From: Blakeslea trispora
Lineage: Eukaryota > Mucoromycota > Mucoromycetes > Mucorales > Choanephoraceae
Assembly (NCBI GenBank): GCA_025331445.1
Contig: JAIWNE010000109.1
Span: 1-64,000, forward strand
DNA: 64,000 nt
Direction of reading: 5' to 3'
In this document: positions 37,111 to 48,874 of the stretch, one piece after another
Position numbering within the stretch: position 1 is the first letter of the stretch
Layout of the letters: each line of letters begins with the position of its first letter
Notes under the pieces: generated by a model
Seen by the model: only the letters and a program-made list of their open reading frames with translations
The model's database searches: none
Told to the model about the DNA's origin: nothing
Position numbers and translations under genes: made by a program

Positions 37111-37675
37111 TGAAAAAAAAAGTTTTTGTTTTTTCTTTAAGTCTTTGGCCATCACCTTCGCATAGACTTTTCAACTTTTTTTTTTTATTTTGCACTTTTT
37201 TCTTCCAAGTCCTCAGATATGTTCCATTTCTGTGTGCTTTTCTTAGGCTGTTCTTCGTCTATTTCCGGCATATATCCATTTTAGAACAAATGCTTAAAAG
37301 AAGCTTTAAATGTTGTTGTTCGAACCATTCGAAGGTGACAAATTAAATCTCTTGTTTTGAAAATGCAGATTTATTTAAGCACCGATATCTGTGAAAGGCA
37401 CATACATGGAATAAGTATGTTCGAACCACTGAAAAGGTTGAAACATATTAGAGGAATACCCTCGGATTATTTTACCAAATTCGAATGATCTTAAAACTAC
37501 AAATTGGGAGTATAGAAAAGGCACATAGAACAAAGAACAGCCTAAGAAAAGCACACAGAAATGGAACATATCTGAGGACTTGGAAGAAAAAAGTGCAAAA
37601 TAAAAAAAAGTTGAAAAGTCTATGCGAAGGTAATGGCCCAAAGACTTAGAGAAAAAAAATTGTTTTCGATTCATA
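37111..37675. mobile_element. Foldback (long inverted repeat) element
   Basis: Arms at about 37111-37265 and 37515-37675 are reverse complements at high identity. Shared text includes CTTGGAAGAAAAAAGTGCAA and TGGAACATATCTGAGGACTT. A 250-bp spacer separates them. A transcript would form a hairpin of roughly 155 bp. No protein is encoded. Confidence 0.87.
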
Positions 37676-37979
37676 GAAAATCAACTTGGAGGTGGTGATG
37701 AGTTGTGAACGAAAAAAGCCAATTTCTTTCTTTGCCTGTTAAGCTCAAAATGCTCAAAATGCCCAAAATCGCTGCTTGGGCGTGGTGATGGTGATGTTTG
37801 CCTTGTTTGTATTGAAGATATAACCCTAAATGTTTTTTCTTCTCTTCAACGGATATCATTGTTTGCTCTTTTCTGTTACTTTTTATCTATATTAAACTCT
37901 GTATCTAAAGACAAAGGCAAAAAAAAAAGATGGAGAAAAGTGTTCTATATCAACAAGAAAGGAAAGGAAAGGAATGGGT

Positions 37980-39045
37980 TTATTGGCATATTTTTTGTTT
38001 CTTATTATTGGCATAGATGTTCTTGTACATTTCAAAGGATGGGAAGGGGGTTGGCAGAGGAGAAGAGGAGGGATTTGGCTTACAGAATTGTTCATAGATA
38101 TGCATAATGTTAAAAATCGAGTTCAATTGTGAGGGGAATGTCTTCAAGTCGGAGTAAAAGAAGGGAAGGGTGATGGTTTCGATATGGTTCATAAGGAAGA
38201 CATTCTTTGCTTTGGTCATAATATAAAACTTGAGTTGCTTTCCAACAACATGAAAGCACACAACAGCATCAACACCACCACGACTCAAGATTTGGCGTCC
38301 AAAGACACCCAAACGAAGCACGTCCCACTCAACACCGACCTTGCTTGTGCCCGAAGGCTTCACTTCACCGACAACGTTTTTTTGGGCGCCCTTGACTTCA
38401 ACAAGGTAATCTGGGCGGCAGTTCTTCAAGATTTCATCGTCTTTATCAAAGACCAAATTTGATCTATAAGGAAAAAATGCGTAAGTTTTTTTTTTCTGAA
38501 CAAATTAAAACGGGCAACCAAGACTTACGCATAGGCATCATGGTCTTTGCTTATTTTGAACATAGCCTTCATCAGGCTATGAACAAACGATGTCTGAAGC
38601 TGCATTTCTCCTATCTTCTTTTCTTTGGCAACCAACTCATCAGCCCTAGATAGTGAAAGAGATAGAAGAGTGTCAGTCAGAAATAACAAATAGTTAATTC
38701 TTATATGTACTTACAGACAAGAAACAAGGCCGATCAATCTCTTGACTGCAGGGTTGGTTTGGTTCAACCTCATTTTGCTCAGCTTGTCTTTGAATTCTTC
38801 CAAGTCTTCGAAACAGTCATCCTCAAAGTCCTGTGGATAGAGACGATATTAGCTGTAAAGAAAAGAGATTAAAAGAAGACAATGTATACTTACAGAGATC
38901 ACATCTTCCAATTCTGCTTTAACGCAAGAAGGAAAACGCTTGGGAGGCCCCCAGATCTTCTTCTTGTATTTCTTGTTGATTCTAGACAAGATATCGGCGC
39001 TGATGTAGTTGTCATAGGCTGAATCAACTACCAAATTAATTTTTA
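37980..39045 (-). CDS. PD-(D/E)XK-like family protein with canonical core, 5' end cut by a transposase relic
   Basis: Four exons join in phase: NYISADILSRINKKYKKKIW to ELEDVIS, DFEDDCFEDLEEFKDKLSKM to RLIGLVSCL, ADELVAKEKKIGEMQLQTSF to SKDHDAYA, and SNLVFDKDDEILKNCRPDYL onward. The last exon has a textbook core, RPDYLVEVKGAQKNVVGEVK (P-D, then E-V-K), followed by WDVLRLGVFGRQILSRGGVD. This suggests a nuclease-type fold, with the possibility of Mg2+-dependent DNA cleavage. Upstream of about 39050 the minus frame runs into sequence that on the plus strand is a DDE transposase, so the authentic N terminus appears lost. The C terminus may extend to 37980 or end at a donor near 38090. Confidence 0.65.
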
Positions 39046-39059
39046 CGACATGGTGCTTA

Positions 39060-39341
39060 CAGAATTGCATTTTTGTTGATGAAACTGGGTTCAACTTGCA
39101 CATCAACCGTACCCAAGCCAGAACAAAGCGTGGTGCTCCTTCAAGAATAAAGGCGGACATTTCTTCTCAGGGACGAAACCTCACTGTTTTTGCTGCAATG
39201 AGCCACGCTGGTTTAGAGATCTCAGCTTGCCACTGTAATCGAGGTACGACCAGGTCAGAGCAGTTCGAGGATTTCATCAACGTTTTGATCAGGCACATGA
39301 ATCAACGAGCTTTGAAGAAGCTGCTTCAGAGAGTTAGATGA
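39060..39341 (+). pseudogene. Relic of an IS630/DDE transposase
   Basis: The plus strand reads CIFVDETGFNLHINRTQART, then KADISSQGRNLTVFAAMSHA and FEDFINVLIRHMNQ, the first-Asp block of an IS630/Tc1-like DDE domain. The second and third catalytic blocks are missing. The fragment lies exactly where the PD-(D/E)XK-like gene loses its N terminus. Confidence 0.75.
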
Positions 39342-39521
39342 TCCGCTTCTCTCATTATTTCCGAGGACTGCAAAGGATGGATTAGACATTCTTTTCCTTT
39401 TTTTTTTTGCCAGATGTATCCGTGAAGAAGAGATGCTCTAAATAAATTCAATTACAAAAAGAAGCTGCTTTTGTTGCATTTGACTACTGTCTTGATTTTA
39501 TTTATTGAAAGCCTATAGAGA

Positions 39522-39724
39522 TATATTCAAAAAGTTTCACCCTGAAATTTATCTGTGATTGATAGCCATTCTACAAGAAATAGACTTGCATGAATTAGGA
39601 TATCATAGTATGCCTGGGAAGAAAAAGAGCTATCTAACCATGACATCCTGATTCATGCAGGTCTATTTCCTGCAGAATAGTTGTCAATCACAGATAAATT
39701 TCAGGGTGAAACTTATTGAATATA
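39522..39724. mobile_element. 203-bp foldback MITE
   Basis: Inverted arms of about 77 bp (39524-39600 and 39645-39722) share ATTTATCTGTGATTGA and GTTTCACCCTGAAATTTATC. The ends are TATA-rich and the right end directly touches the TIR of the next element, indicating a nested or clustered insertion. Confidence 0.83.
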
Positions 39725-40677
39725 GGATTTTGGGAGAAAAATTCAACGCTCTTAGGTTACTCTGTAAGAAAATAAACCTGAAAAAGGTCACGCTATCTAG
39801 AGGCGAACCTTATTCAGAGTACCCTACTAAGGGCGCTGAATAAGGTTTGTCTAAACATCGGTATATGAAATTAAGCAATTCCATTGTCTGAAATAAGGTT
39901 CCGACGAGCAAAAATGAGCAAAAAATGACTAGAAGAAGGAAGAGCATGGTCATTGTGATATCTCAATTTAACTAATAATGACACAATAGAATTAAATGAC
40001 TATGACCTGCATTGCTGCCAACCCAAATCTTGATATTTTATATGATAAATCAAGCCATTGACTATTCAATTACTTTAATGGTGTATCGCACATTCTTTAA
40101 AAGAAAATAAAGAAAGAGTATAGAAATGAAGCAAAAGAGAAAAGTGCATCTGCGTTACGGAATAAGCGTGTTCATTGTAGTATTTGATTGTTTTAGTGTC
40201 TTTATTAATGGACTGATTGAACACCTTACAACATCTACAATGTAAGTGCTTCTCTCAAGTAAGACATAGTATAGTAGATTGCATGAAATACTCTACAGAT
40301 TATAGCCTTGATATAGCGTAGTATTGCTGAACACAGTCATGAATTATACTTCTTGCATGAACATCATATACTCAATGGAAACAGTCTTCTTTAAATATCA
40401 AGAAATGAGCCAAAATATACAACAAACTAAGCTCAAATTGTCACCAACTCTGCCTAGAAGTAATCTCATAATTATTGAGTAAAAACATTACGTTTCTATA
40501 TTAGTTTTTATTGCTTTTACAGCCAAATATCCCAACGTAAATGTGAATTGCTTCAGGGCTGAAATCTGATTGCTCAATTCATTCAGAGACCGAAGGACAA
40601 GGATTAAAGTGAGACATACGGAGTGTGAATATTAAATGTTTTGCCGGTTCATGTGACTTTTGTCTCCCAAAATCCTC
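39725..40677. mobile_element. Non-autonomous TIR element, copy 1 (about 950 bp)
   Basis: The left end is GGATTTTGGGAGA, the right end TTTTGTCTCCCAAAATCCTC followed by TA at 40678-40679. It is homologous over its full length to 48875-49858, diverged in the left half but apparently identical over the last 395 bp or so. No transposase is encoded. Confidence 0.87.
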
Positions 40678-40682
40678 TACTG

Positions 40683-43600
40683 AAACCTGTGTACCCGGAG
40701 TTTGAATTTTAAGAATAGTAAAACCCGTCACTAGACTTTGGCAGAAGCATTTTACACTTTTTGATGATGATAGGTTGTAAACAGCATTTAAAGGAATGCT
40801 CATACCTCTGTTGTTTCTACTTTACTTAGCAGACTGCGTTGTTTGCTCAAGTTCTGGATATTAAAGATTTTATTTAAAAAAAGAATTAAAAGAAAACAAG
40901 CAAATTCAATGCTTCAACATATAACAAACAAACATCGTATTTCTTGCAACTTGAAGTTGCTTTGGACATTCGGTAATGTCTTTCAAGTCGTTAATAAGCT
41001 TGGCTGAGTAGCTCAAGTTATCTAGCTTGTACAGCGATGATTTGTGGCTCTCGGTTTGTACTTTTCCAATAGTAAAGTAATGCACGCCTGAAGTATGTGT
41101 AGAGTATAATCTTGAATGCAAGCTATACTCCGGCTTTGCTTTGCCTTCACTGACAGGAACGTCTACAGCAAAGGTTTCAGGAAAGTAAACCTGACAGTCT
41201 TCTTCTTTCAGTTCACTGAATTCATTGATAAACTTTGGATCCAGGTTTGTTGGATCCATGATTAAGAGGAATTCAGGAAGAGCCTCTTGAAGGATTTAAC
41301 CGCTTTTAAAAGCGCACTGCTTTCCACAACTGTTGCATCCAGATGACTCTCTTGTTTTGTAGAGTAGCTCTCTGCGGTACACCTCTTCAAACTGTATCTT
41401 CAGCTCACCCATCTTCTTCTTCTTGGCTTCTTGGTCTTTTATTTGCCTTGCAGCAAAATACTGTTTCATTGCTTGATAATTTCCCTTGATGAAAGGCAAA
41501 GCATCGGGAATTATTTGCTTCATTTGCAACTCTTCTTTTTGCTCCAAGCACATGTTGAACTCGTAGTGCGGGTACACACAGAAAAGAGAGCGCAAACGAG
41601 AAGAGGTGTTACTCAAGAACCAATGGAAGCAAGAGTACACACAGTTCCAATCTCCCTTCACAAATTCCGTGCTTTCTTTCCAAACAAATTCTCGAACAAG
41701 TTGGCTTCCAGCCACCACATCACCATCTACATACTTGTAAAAGGCCTCAAAGAGCACCTTGTCAAAAGCATTGCATTCATCATACAGCGAGGAGAAAAGC
41801 TGTTTCACATAAGGCAAAACACAACGAAATAGCATTTCAAAGGGGGCGTCTATATAGCAAGAATTGCTTTCGTTACTGTTAAGTCTAGCAGTATTAATGA
41901 AGACAGGCTCTTCAACAACAACAGGCTTGACAAAATCCGTTTTTAATTGATCGATTGCATGTTCTGAGCTTGGGATATCATCGTCGCTATTACACAAATT
42001 AATACAATCGTGCTCCTCAAAAGAACTGTTTGTATTGTCTTGTACTGCTGCCTCTTTGTCCTCGATAATCTCTTCTGACTTTCTACACAACAAAACGCTT
42101 TCCTCAACCAAAGTAGCTTCTGTTTTGTTGACAGAGAGCTGCGAAAACAAGTGTGTACAATCTTCATTGTCATGATTGCACAAGAGACAATCAACATCAT
42201 CAGGGATTTCTTCACCCTTGTTGGGGAAGCTCCTTCTGATACTGTCGATGTCCTCTTGATTTTCGTGATTGCGAGCACTGCTGTTGATGACAGTGAGATC
42301 TACAACTGCATCATAGATCAAGTCTCTTTCATCACTGATCCCAAAAAGATCTTCTGTCTCAAACTCTTCTTCGCTTTCAACAACTTCTTCAATCAAACTT
42401 GACAGCTTTCTCTTTTGGCTATCCTCATCAATCGAACAAAAGTAACGTTCTTCTTTTTTCTTCTTCCTTCTTCTTGTTCTTGTTAATTGCAGAATCAGTT
42501 CTGCCAAAGAGTGCTTCAGAGGTGTCAGGAGCACGACTGTCGCTTTCTCTATAGAAATGCACGAGTCGCTTGCTCTTTCTATAACGCTTCTTGTTACCGT
42601 AGCGAGGAGCAATTCCACCGTCATAGTAACTTGCAAGCAAGTTCAAATCACCCTTTGCAAACTGCAAAATATGTCTTAATGACACGGATAAGCTGAGCTT
42701 CTCATTCATAGTACGATAAAGTGCACTATGATATGCTTCAACCGAGTTTGACGTTCTTGTAGGATGAGAGGCGAGAGATTCCTTCATCAAAGACTGGCAT
42801 TTGAAGATTGTGCTGCTAACAGCGTATCTCATCCACCATCTTAACCATCTACGGCAGTTGGGAAACTTGCTGTGGATCAAGCCAATTGTCTCCAAAAAGG
42901 TTGATTGAGCTTCTGCTGTTCTCATTTTGTATGTAAGAGCAAGAAACTCATTCTTTAAGTGGGGAGGCACAGCTGAATGGTTCTTCACTACTCTTTGAAC
43001 GCTCTGCATCCAATGCATGTAGCACCCTTTCAAATGGCTAATGCCTTCATTGATTTGATCGGGAGAGCCACTGCCATTAGCACTATTGTTGTAATAGTAG
43101 TTAAATGCATGCAGAAATCCTAATCGTTGTGCAGCAGAATAATCCATGATCATTCCAAGGAAGCAATTTTTTGCAACATTTATTTGCTCAAGCATTTTGA
43201 TAAAGTAAGTTGCAAACGTCTTTGCTTCGAGACTGCCGATAATGGCTTGAAAAAAGACGATGCTCTTCTGCATTTGAGGTACATAAATGACAGATGAGCA
43301 TAGATACTTCTTGTCATTTGCAACAGCCTTGTATGTGACATCTGTCACAGTTGGTTGAGTAGCGAACGGAAGATTGTACCTTAACATGTTCAAAGCTGAA
43401 AAAGCGATCATGAAATCCTTGTCATTGGTAACTTGAGCATGTGATATATCCTTCATACTCTTTCATAATCTTGTTCAAATCACCCAAAAAGTCTGAGCTC
43501 TTGTTAATACCTAGAGAAGCCTTGGTGGCATTCAATTGGTACTTGGCTCTATCTTGATTGCCTAGAGCAGAGCTGATTTCTCTGGCCATGCTGGCGAATT

Positions 43601-44254
43601 GTCCAGGAAGAGACGTAACACCAATGCTAAAGCTCTTTGGTGCCAAGAATTGATCGTTTTGCACCTTTTCGTGCAGAACTTTGTCTTCTTCTCCAGAAAG
43701 GTGAAGACGCTTGTACTTCTCATGACTGTGTCTGCCTTGACATTTGACAATACAGCTAGTCAAGTTATCAATCTCATTAAAGATCAAAACGAATTTGACA
43801 GCAACACTGCACACTTTGTGCTTCATTGTTTCTTTACAGTGCAAACATGTCTGCTTTTTGATTTTTTCTAAAGTATGGAGAGGTCTCATATCTTTATTAA
43901 AGAATGGGCAGCTTTCATTAGCACAGTAAACGCTACCAAGACATTTCTTGTAGCGAGTAGGACAGCCCTTGGTTACTTTTTTTGAGCCTCCTGTCAGGGC
44001 CCAACTGATGTCAAGATTACACTTGTCAAAAGTATCTTCCTGTCCCTTACAGGGCTCAATAACGAATGATTCGAAATGTTCGCCATTCGGGAATTGGTTC
44101 TTGAAGTAGTTTTTCTTTCGATAGTCTTTGTCTGTCAATTGGTTCATAGTTAAAGTAAAAAGAGTTACAGTGCTTAAATGATAAGAAAGTGTAAAATGTA
44201 ATTTGTACCTTTGTGGCTTAAGTTACAGCATTTAAACTCCGGGTACACAGGTTT
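40683..44254 (-). mobile_element. MULE-type transposon with 25-bp TIRs
   Basis: A 25-bp inverted repeat (AAACCTGTGTACCCGGAGTT core) sits at 40683-40707 and 44230-44254 and brackets a single broken coding unit on the minus strand. No 8-10-bp target duplication is visible, because the left side is occupied by the adjacent TIR element. Confidence 0.87.
40906..44147 (-). pseudogene. MULE transposase with GCM/WRKY-like zinc domain and USP-like peptidase domain, frameshifted
   Basis: A reading path of about 1,080 codons with three breaks. Its first part (44147-43422) has a zinc domain (CPTRYKKCLGSVYCANESCP, CLHCKETMKHKVC, CQGRHSHEKY) of the WRKY/GCM1 type used by some MULEs. The second (43456-42428) is the transposase: VTDVTYKAV (first Asp), CFLGMIMDYSAAQ (second), CYMHW (the MULE CxxH), SVEAYHSALY (Glu). 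The third (42636-41296 and 41259-40906) holds LNSNESNSCYIDAPFEML, like the Cys box of ubiquitin-specific proteases, and STHTSGVHYFTIGKV, like the His box. Frame changes occur near 43440 and, in an AAG-rich tract, near 42450. A single in-frame TAA at 41296-41298 splits the peptidase. The copy is recently inactivated. Confidence 0.83.
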
Positions 44255-44350
44255 TATAAGGCACCCCCCTGCTCGTCATCAACTTCCTGTTGCTGTTGCT
44301 TCTACACGATTTTCGTGTTATAATAACAACAGTTTTTTCATCCTTTTTTC

Positions 44351-44615
44351 TCAGTAAGCAATGCATGTATGATTGCATCCGACCTTGAGGCTTTCAATAC
44401 CTCTGCCTCTTGCTTACCCGATCGGCACTCTGGTTGCATCCGACCTTGAGGCTTCTAGGGCCGTTCACTTAGTCTAGCTGTTTTCTATCTCTTTTTTCTC
44501 AGTAAGCAATGCAAGTATGATTGCATCCGACCTTGAGGCTTTCAATACCTCTGCCTCTTGCTTACCGACACTCTGGTTGCATCCGACCTTGAGGCTTCTA
44601 GGGTCGTTCACTTTG
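44351..44615 (+). repeat. Two-copy tandem repeat, about 148-bp period
   Basis: Two units (starting 44351 and 44499) share TCAGTAAGCAATGCA and, twice each, GCATCCGACCTTGAGGCTT. They differ by a small indel and a few substitutions. A diverged inverted match (GGATGCAATC, GCATTGCTTACTGAG) occurs at 52870-52910. Confidence 0.85.
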
Positions 44616-45001
44616 CATCTTGTGTCTGCACAAGTACTTTATTATCCAAAAATTGGTCTCCTTGAACCATTTGAAATTGATAAACTTCTATGCAAGCACA
44701 CTTAGATTGTAAATCAGCCCGATATGATAAAATGTATACCTTTAGCCTCATGCTATCTTAGCGACTGTCGCAAGGAAAGAGACGCTTCACTTTGAGACAA
44801 CTACAGCAAACTTTAATCTTCTATACATGAATGTTAAGTTTTTATTATGTATCAGAGTATGTATACCATAAACATATCTTCAAAGAATCATGGGCCATAA
44901 ACATTTGCGAATCTTTTTATTAATTATAGTTTACTTTTTTACTGTATCAAGAGGAAGGGAGTTTGATAAGTGCTTTGGTACCCTATATAGTACTATTAGA
45001 T

Positions 45002-45374
45002 TTAAATGTATAAAAACATCAATTGTTTCAATATTACCACATTTTGCTGGTCGGTTACAGCTATAAGTAGCTCAGCAATGTCATAAATGCCGTCTTGAAG
45101 AAGCCTTTGTAAACGGGTGTTATTTGATTGTTGGATTTGCTCGATAAGTAGAGGTATAATGAACATCCTTGGCAATATTGACTCTACGATTTTATGCGAT
45201 TGTACAAGACGTGCACTCGAGAATCGCATGTAGGCCTTGGAATTTGATTTGAATAGCCAAAAGTCCTTCGCATAATAGTCAGAGATACGTTTGTAGTCTT
45301 GATGTTTTGTCTTAACAACATCTACAAAGCTATTGATACTAGGTGTTGCTTTGAGTATTTGGTAAGGTGTTTCC
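45002..45374 (-). pseudogene. Unrecognised coding fragment
   Basis: After an acceptor-like CATAG the frame stays open for about 120 codons: ETPYQILKATPSINSFVDVV, YYAKDFWLFKSNSKAYMRFS, KIVESILPRMFIIPLLIEQI, ending LKQLMFLYI. It looks like real protein with helical character, but I recognise no family. No start or upstream exon is visible, so it is probably a gene fragment. Confidence 0.4.
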
Positions 45375-45461
45375 TATGAAACTGTATACCAAAACGAGAC
45401 GTCGATGTGTATTTGCTATACTTTGAAGACAATAATAGGCGGTATTTTTGTTTTTATAATG

Positions 45462-45925
45462 GTAGGATTGAACATAACTTACTACGAGCTTGTCACTCGT
45501 AAAGATGACCAAGACATTCCTTCAACCTATACTTCATCTAAGTCCCTGACGCTTGCCTCCAACCTCCATTTCGTTGCGTTTCTCGCTTACTTTGCAACCA
45601 ACTACTTCGGTCTTGTTGTGCGCGTTGTACGTTATCTGGTCTTGTTTGTTTCCCTTATTGCTGGTGCCTCGCGGAAATGAGTGTGGAGAATTCATTGCCT
45701 TTGTGATGTACTCCAGGTGTAGTATCCCAGAGCCTCGCTAGTGCGTAACCTTCTTTGTGGTAAAGTATAGACCTCGGTCCTAACTGTTGCATCAACTAAA
45801 TATATACCCAAATACTATCCTTCACTGTCACCCCTCACACATGCCAAGTTATTTGTCTTGCTTTATTTTCCTCTTATCTCGCCATACTTTTCATCAACGC
45901 TTCCTTTATCTTACTGTTACTTTTC
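45462..45925 (+). repeat. Dispersed repeat, copy 2
   Basis: Plus-strand counterpart of 4580-5012 (see there), with shared blocks such as GAGCCTCGCTAGTG. No stable common reading frame. Confidence 0.7.
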
Positions 45926-46423
45926 CTCTATAGTATATCCAGTCTTTTTTTTTTTTTTCTCCTGACATTTAAAGGACTTTAAATAAAAAAGGAGTTGCTC
46001 CCTTAAAAAAAAGCTAATTCGGATATTACTGGCGCAAAATGAATAAATCAATTGAAGCACCAGCACAAAACAATTTGGAAACTAAAGAAAATAAGATGAT
46101 AAAGGAACCAGTTTTCCTACTTTCACTCAAATAAGTCAAAATCTAGCAAAGTGGAATCGAATTTTCAAAAACCGGCTTAATTCTCAACTTCAATAAGATT
46201 AATAATCAGGACCACAGTTTTCCCAGTTATGTCAGGTCCGCCGCCATTTGGGATTGTAAACACTGTAAAAGAGTTAGATTCTATTAAAGGTGAAATTATT
46301 ATGTATGTTATAGTCAAGGACAAAGAAGAAAAAGAATAAGGATATATTTAAAGATAAAGAAAAAGAAGGGTATATATATAAACAAATAAAAATGAACAGA
46401 GAAAAAAAAATAAGACTTGCAAC

Positions 46424-48146
46424 TTATTCTTTGAGTCTCTTTGTCCTCAAAGTGTATTGCAGTGGAGGCTGGTAGCTTCTAACTACTGTTGTAATATTCT
46501 TCTCCAAAATGCATCGAGCATTGTAAGAAAGATGCAGTAAAGGCACTATTCTCTTAAATTCGTGAATTGCCTCACAGAAATAAAAACGGTCGGACTTGAC
46601 CAGCAACAAAGTAGAACCAGGCGAAGGATTTACAGACAAGGCTGTACAAGCAAACCCTTTTTTTTAAAGAAGTTAGTAAAAATAGAATGCAAATTAAAAG
46701 AGTTTACATACCGCTAAGGACAAATCCTACAGTACACAAATCTTTTTTGGCAGCAGAAGGGTAAGTTGTGCACAGTTCTTCTAGCATTGCACTCAGCATC
46801 ACAGGGCACTTGAAATTTAGCTCATTAAATTCCTTGATTGAAAATTGGCCTTTGTCTTTGAGGCCGATCTCAACACAACCCATCTCGTGGCCAAGGTACT
46901 TGTAATAAAAATCTGCCATTCTTGCATTTGCTGTGGCGTTCGTTAATTGGCATGCCGACAAACTTCTTTTCTTGTTAGCCTCATTTCTTGATGATACGGA
47001 GGCAGCGTTACTAGTAAAATCAAATCAATTAGTGAATAACTTCTAATAGATAAATAAAGGTTTAGCATACCCATCGGTTTCAATTGCAGTATTTTTGTTT
47101 AGATTTGTCAAAAAATACCAAATGGTATACAGAAGGTGATTTTCGCTATGGTAATCATTCTTTATAGTATCACAAGTAGCGAAAAGATCAACTGCATGCT
47201 GCAAAGAGTCCTTTATCCATGCTTCAATTGGGGCCTTGCGTACGTTGCTACTCATGAGCTCTAACGCGTTCGTAATATCATCATATGTTGCCTATACAAT
47301 AGAGAGTAAGTTAGGCTTACGTGATATCAACAGAAAGAGATGGCTTTTACCTTTGCAACAGTTTCATTAATCAATTTGTTGATTTCATCTGGTAATGAAT
47401 CAAACAACTGATTGCTACAGGCAGCCTCAATTTCCTTGCGTTCTTCAGCAGTAAATTCGTCAATCCATAGATCATCGTCGATGTCAATGATGAAGTGGTG
47501 AGCAGGGCTAATATCGAATATCAATACAATTGTATGCTACACATTGAATGCCTTAACTTACTGCTCAAATTTAAAGTCCTTTGCTTTTTGAAACATGACT
47601 TCTTCAACTACACGACCAGACTTGAGTGTCCATTTTTTGCAGCTACGGAACTTTCTTTCATATTCAAGTCGCTTCACTCTGTCAAAAACACATTGGAATT
47701 TTGATGATGATGTACTTTGTTGATGGGGCTGGCTTGCATCTTTCTAATGGATTCAGAAAAAAGTTAGTATAGGACTATATTTGAAAATGACGGATCTTAC
47801 TGCCTTCATTAACTTGTTGATTTTGTTGTAGCAGGCCTTCCAATTACCACGCAGCTAATCCAATGTGTTAATATGGATCAGCACTTTAAATACAGCAATA
47901 AATAGTTTACCAGTTTGAAATTCATCTCTTGAGCTTGATTTTTCATTTCATTAAAGACTAAATCTGCCCATCCTTCTATTTCAAGATTCTCAACGATGAA
48001 AGATTCGTTGAGACTTACAAATTCTGATAGTATTGGCTTTTCGCCGCAGTTTTGGAGGTAGATAGATATGACTAAAGAGAAATCAGATATCCATTTGCCA
48101 TGTTTTTTTGAAAGGCTGTTTTCTTACGTTCAAGCAAAGTAGACAT
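46424..48146 (-). CDS. PD-(D/E)XK-like paralogue, left member of divergent pair
   Basis: ATG 48146 starts MSTLLE; short exons follow through LISIYLQNCGEKPIL, GWADLVFNEMKNQAQEMNFK, LRGNWKACYNKINKLMKA, DRVKRLEYERKFRSCKKWTL, and HHFIIDIDDDLWIDEFTAEE to the intron near 47350. Beyond it, this copy diverges from its partner: SSNVRKAPIEAWIKDSLQHA, MADFYYKYLGHEMGCVEIGL then KDKGQ, LCTVGFVLSG, and the last exon to TLRTKRLKE at 46424. Conserved AD-(about 13)-EIGLKD suggests a PD-(D/E)XK-like core. The protein is about 430 residues with no visible breaks. Function unknown; it may be a DNA- or RNA-cleaving or transposon-linked protein. Confidence 0.75.
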
Positions 48147-48874
48147 TTATGATAATCAATAAAGAAAGATGAAGTTTGTGCAGAAACGCAAGTCTAAAGT
48201 TATATTTCAGTCGGAAGGTGAATAGATAGCACACAATCGTTACACATTTGTAAAGAAACAAAGAAAAGTCTTCAAAAAAAAAAACATTGAATAGGTCAAT
48301 GTTCATACAGGTCAGTTTTCAAATAGGCATTTAGTTTATCAATACCAACACATTAGCTTCTGCACATAGCGATCCTGTTCTGTTGATTTATTTAGTATTC
48401 GAGTGAGCATAGAGAAAGTATTAGGATGATCTTTTTTTTTTTTTTTTTTTTTTTGCTGCTGTTGAAAGAACAATATTGCGACACTAGTGATGGCAATATT
48501 TGAAACGCATAACCTGTTTTCTAAGTTGACGCTACAGCTATATCATTGGAACGACCAATACGAAACACGACAGACAGATGAGCCTTTGACTTCCTTGTAA
48601 GGTTATTTTTCTCCATCCCCATTGTGAAGTTTTTAGTGAGCTAACTTGCCAAAACAGCAGAAGTGTTTTTGCTCTCGTTCTTAAGCTTCCTGAATCAAGC
48701 CATGAAGAATATTGTTGTTTGCTTATGTAACAATCGCGTGCTCAGTGCATGTATCAGGACCTTGGGTCACAAAAAAACATTTTGTGACACAAAATTAGCA
48801 CTGTGTAGCTAAATCTCTTGTCACAACTTTTTGCTCTCTTAGACCAGAGAAATAGACAAGAACGAATTACATTA
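47357..48874. repeat. Left arm of the identical core of a palindrome
   Basis: About 1.52 kb whose reverse complement recurs at 49859-51377, apparently identical apart from about one indel, including a 23-bp homopolymer. The outer limit is abrupt at the end of an exon (GAAACTGTTG). The inner limit is the TA bordering the central TIR element. Confidence 0.93.

Noticed and set aside
41431..41832. 133-codon plus-strand frame inside the MULE
   Set aside because: Antisense to the USP-like segment, with no recognisable domain.
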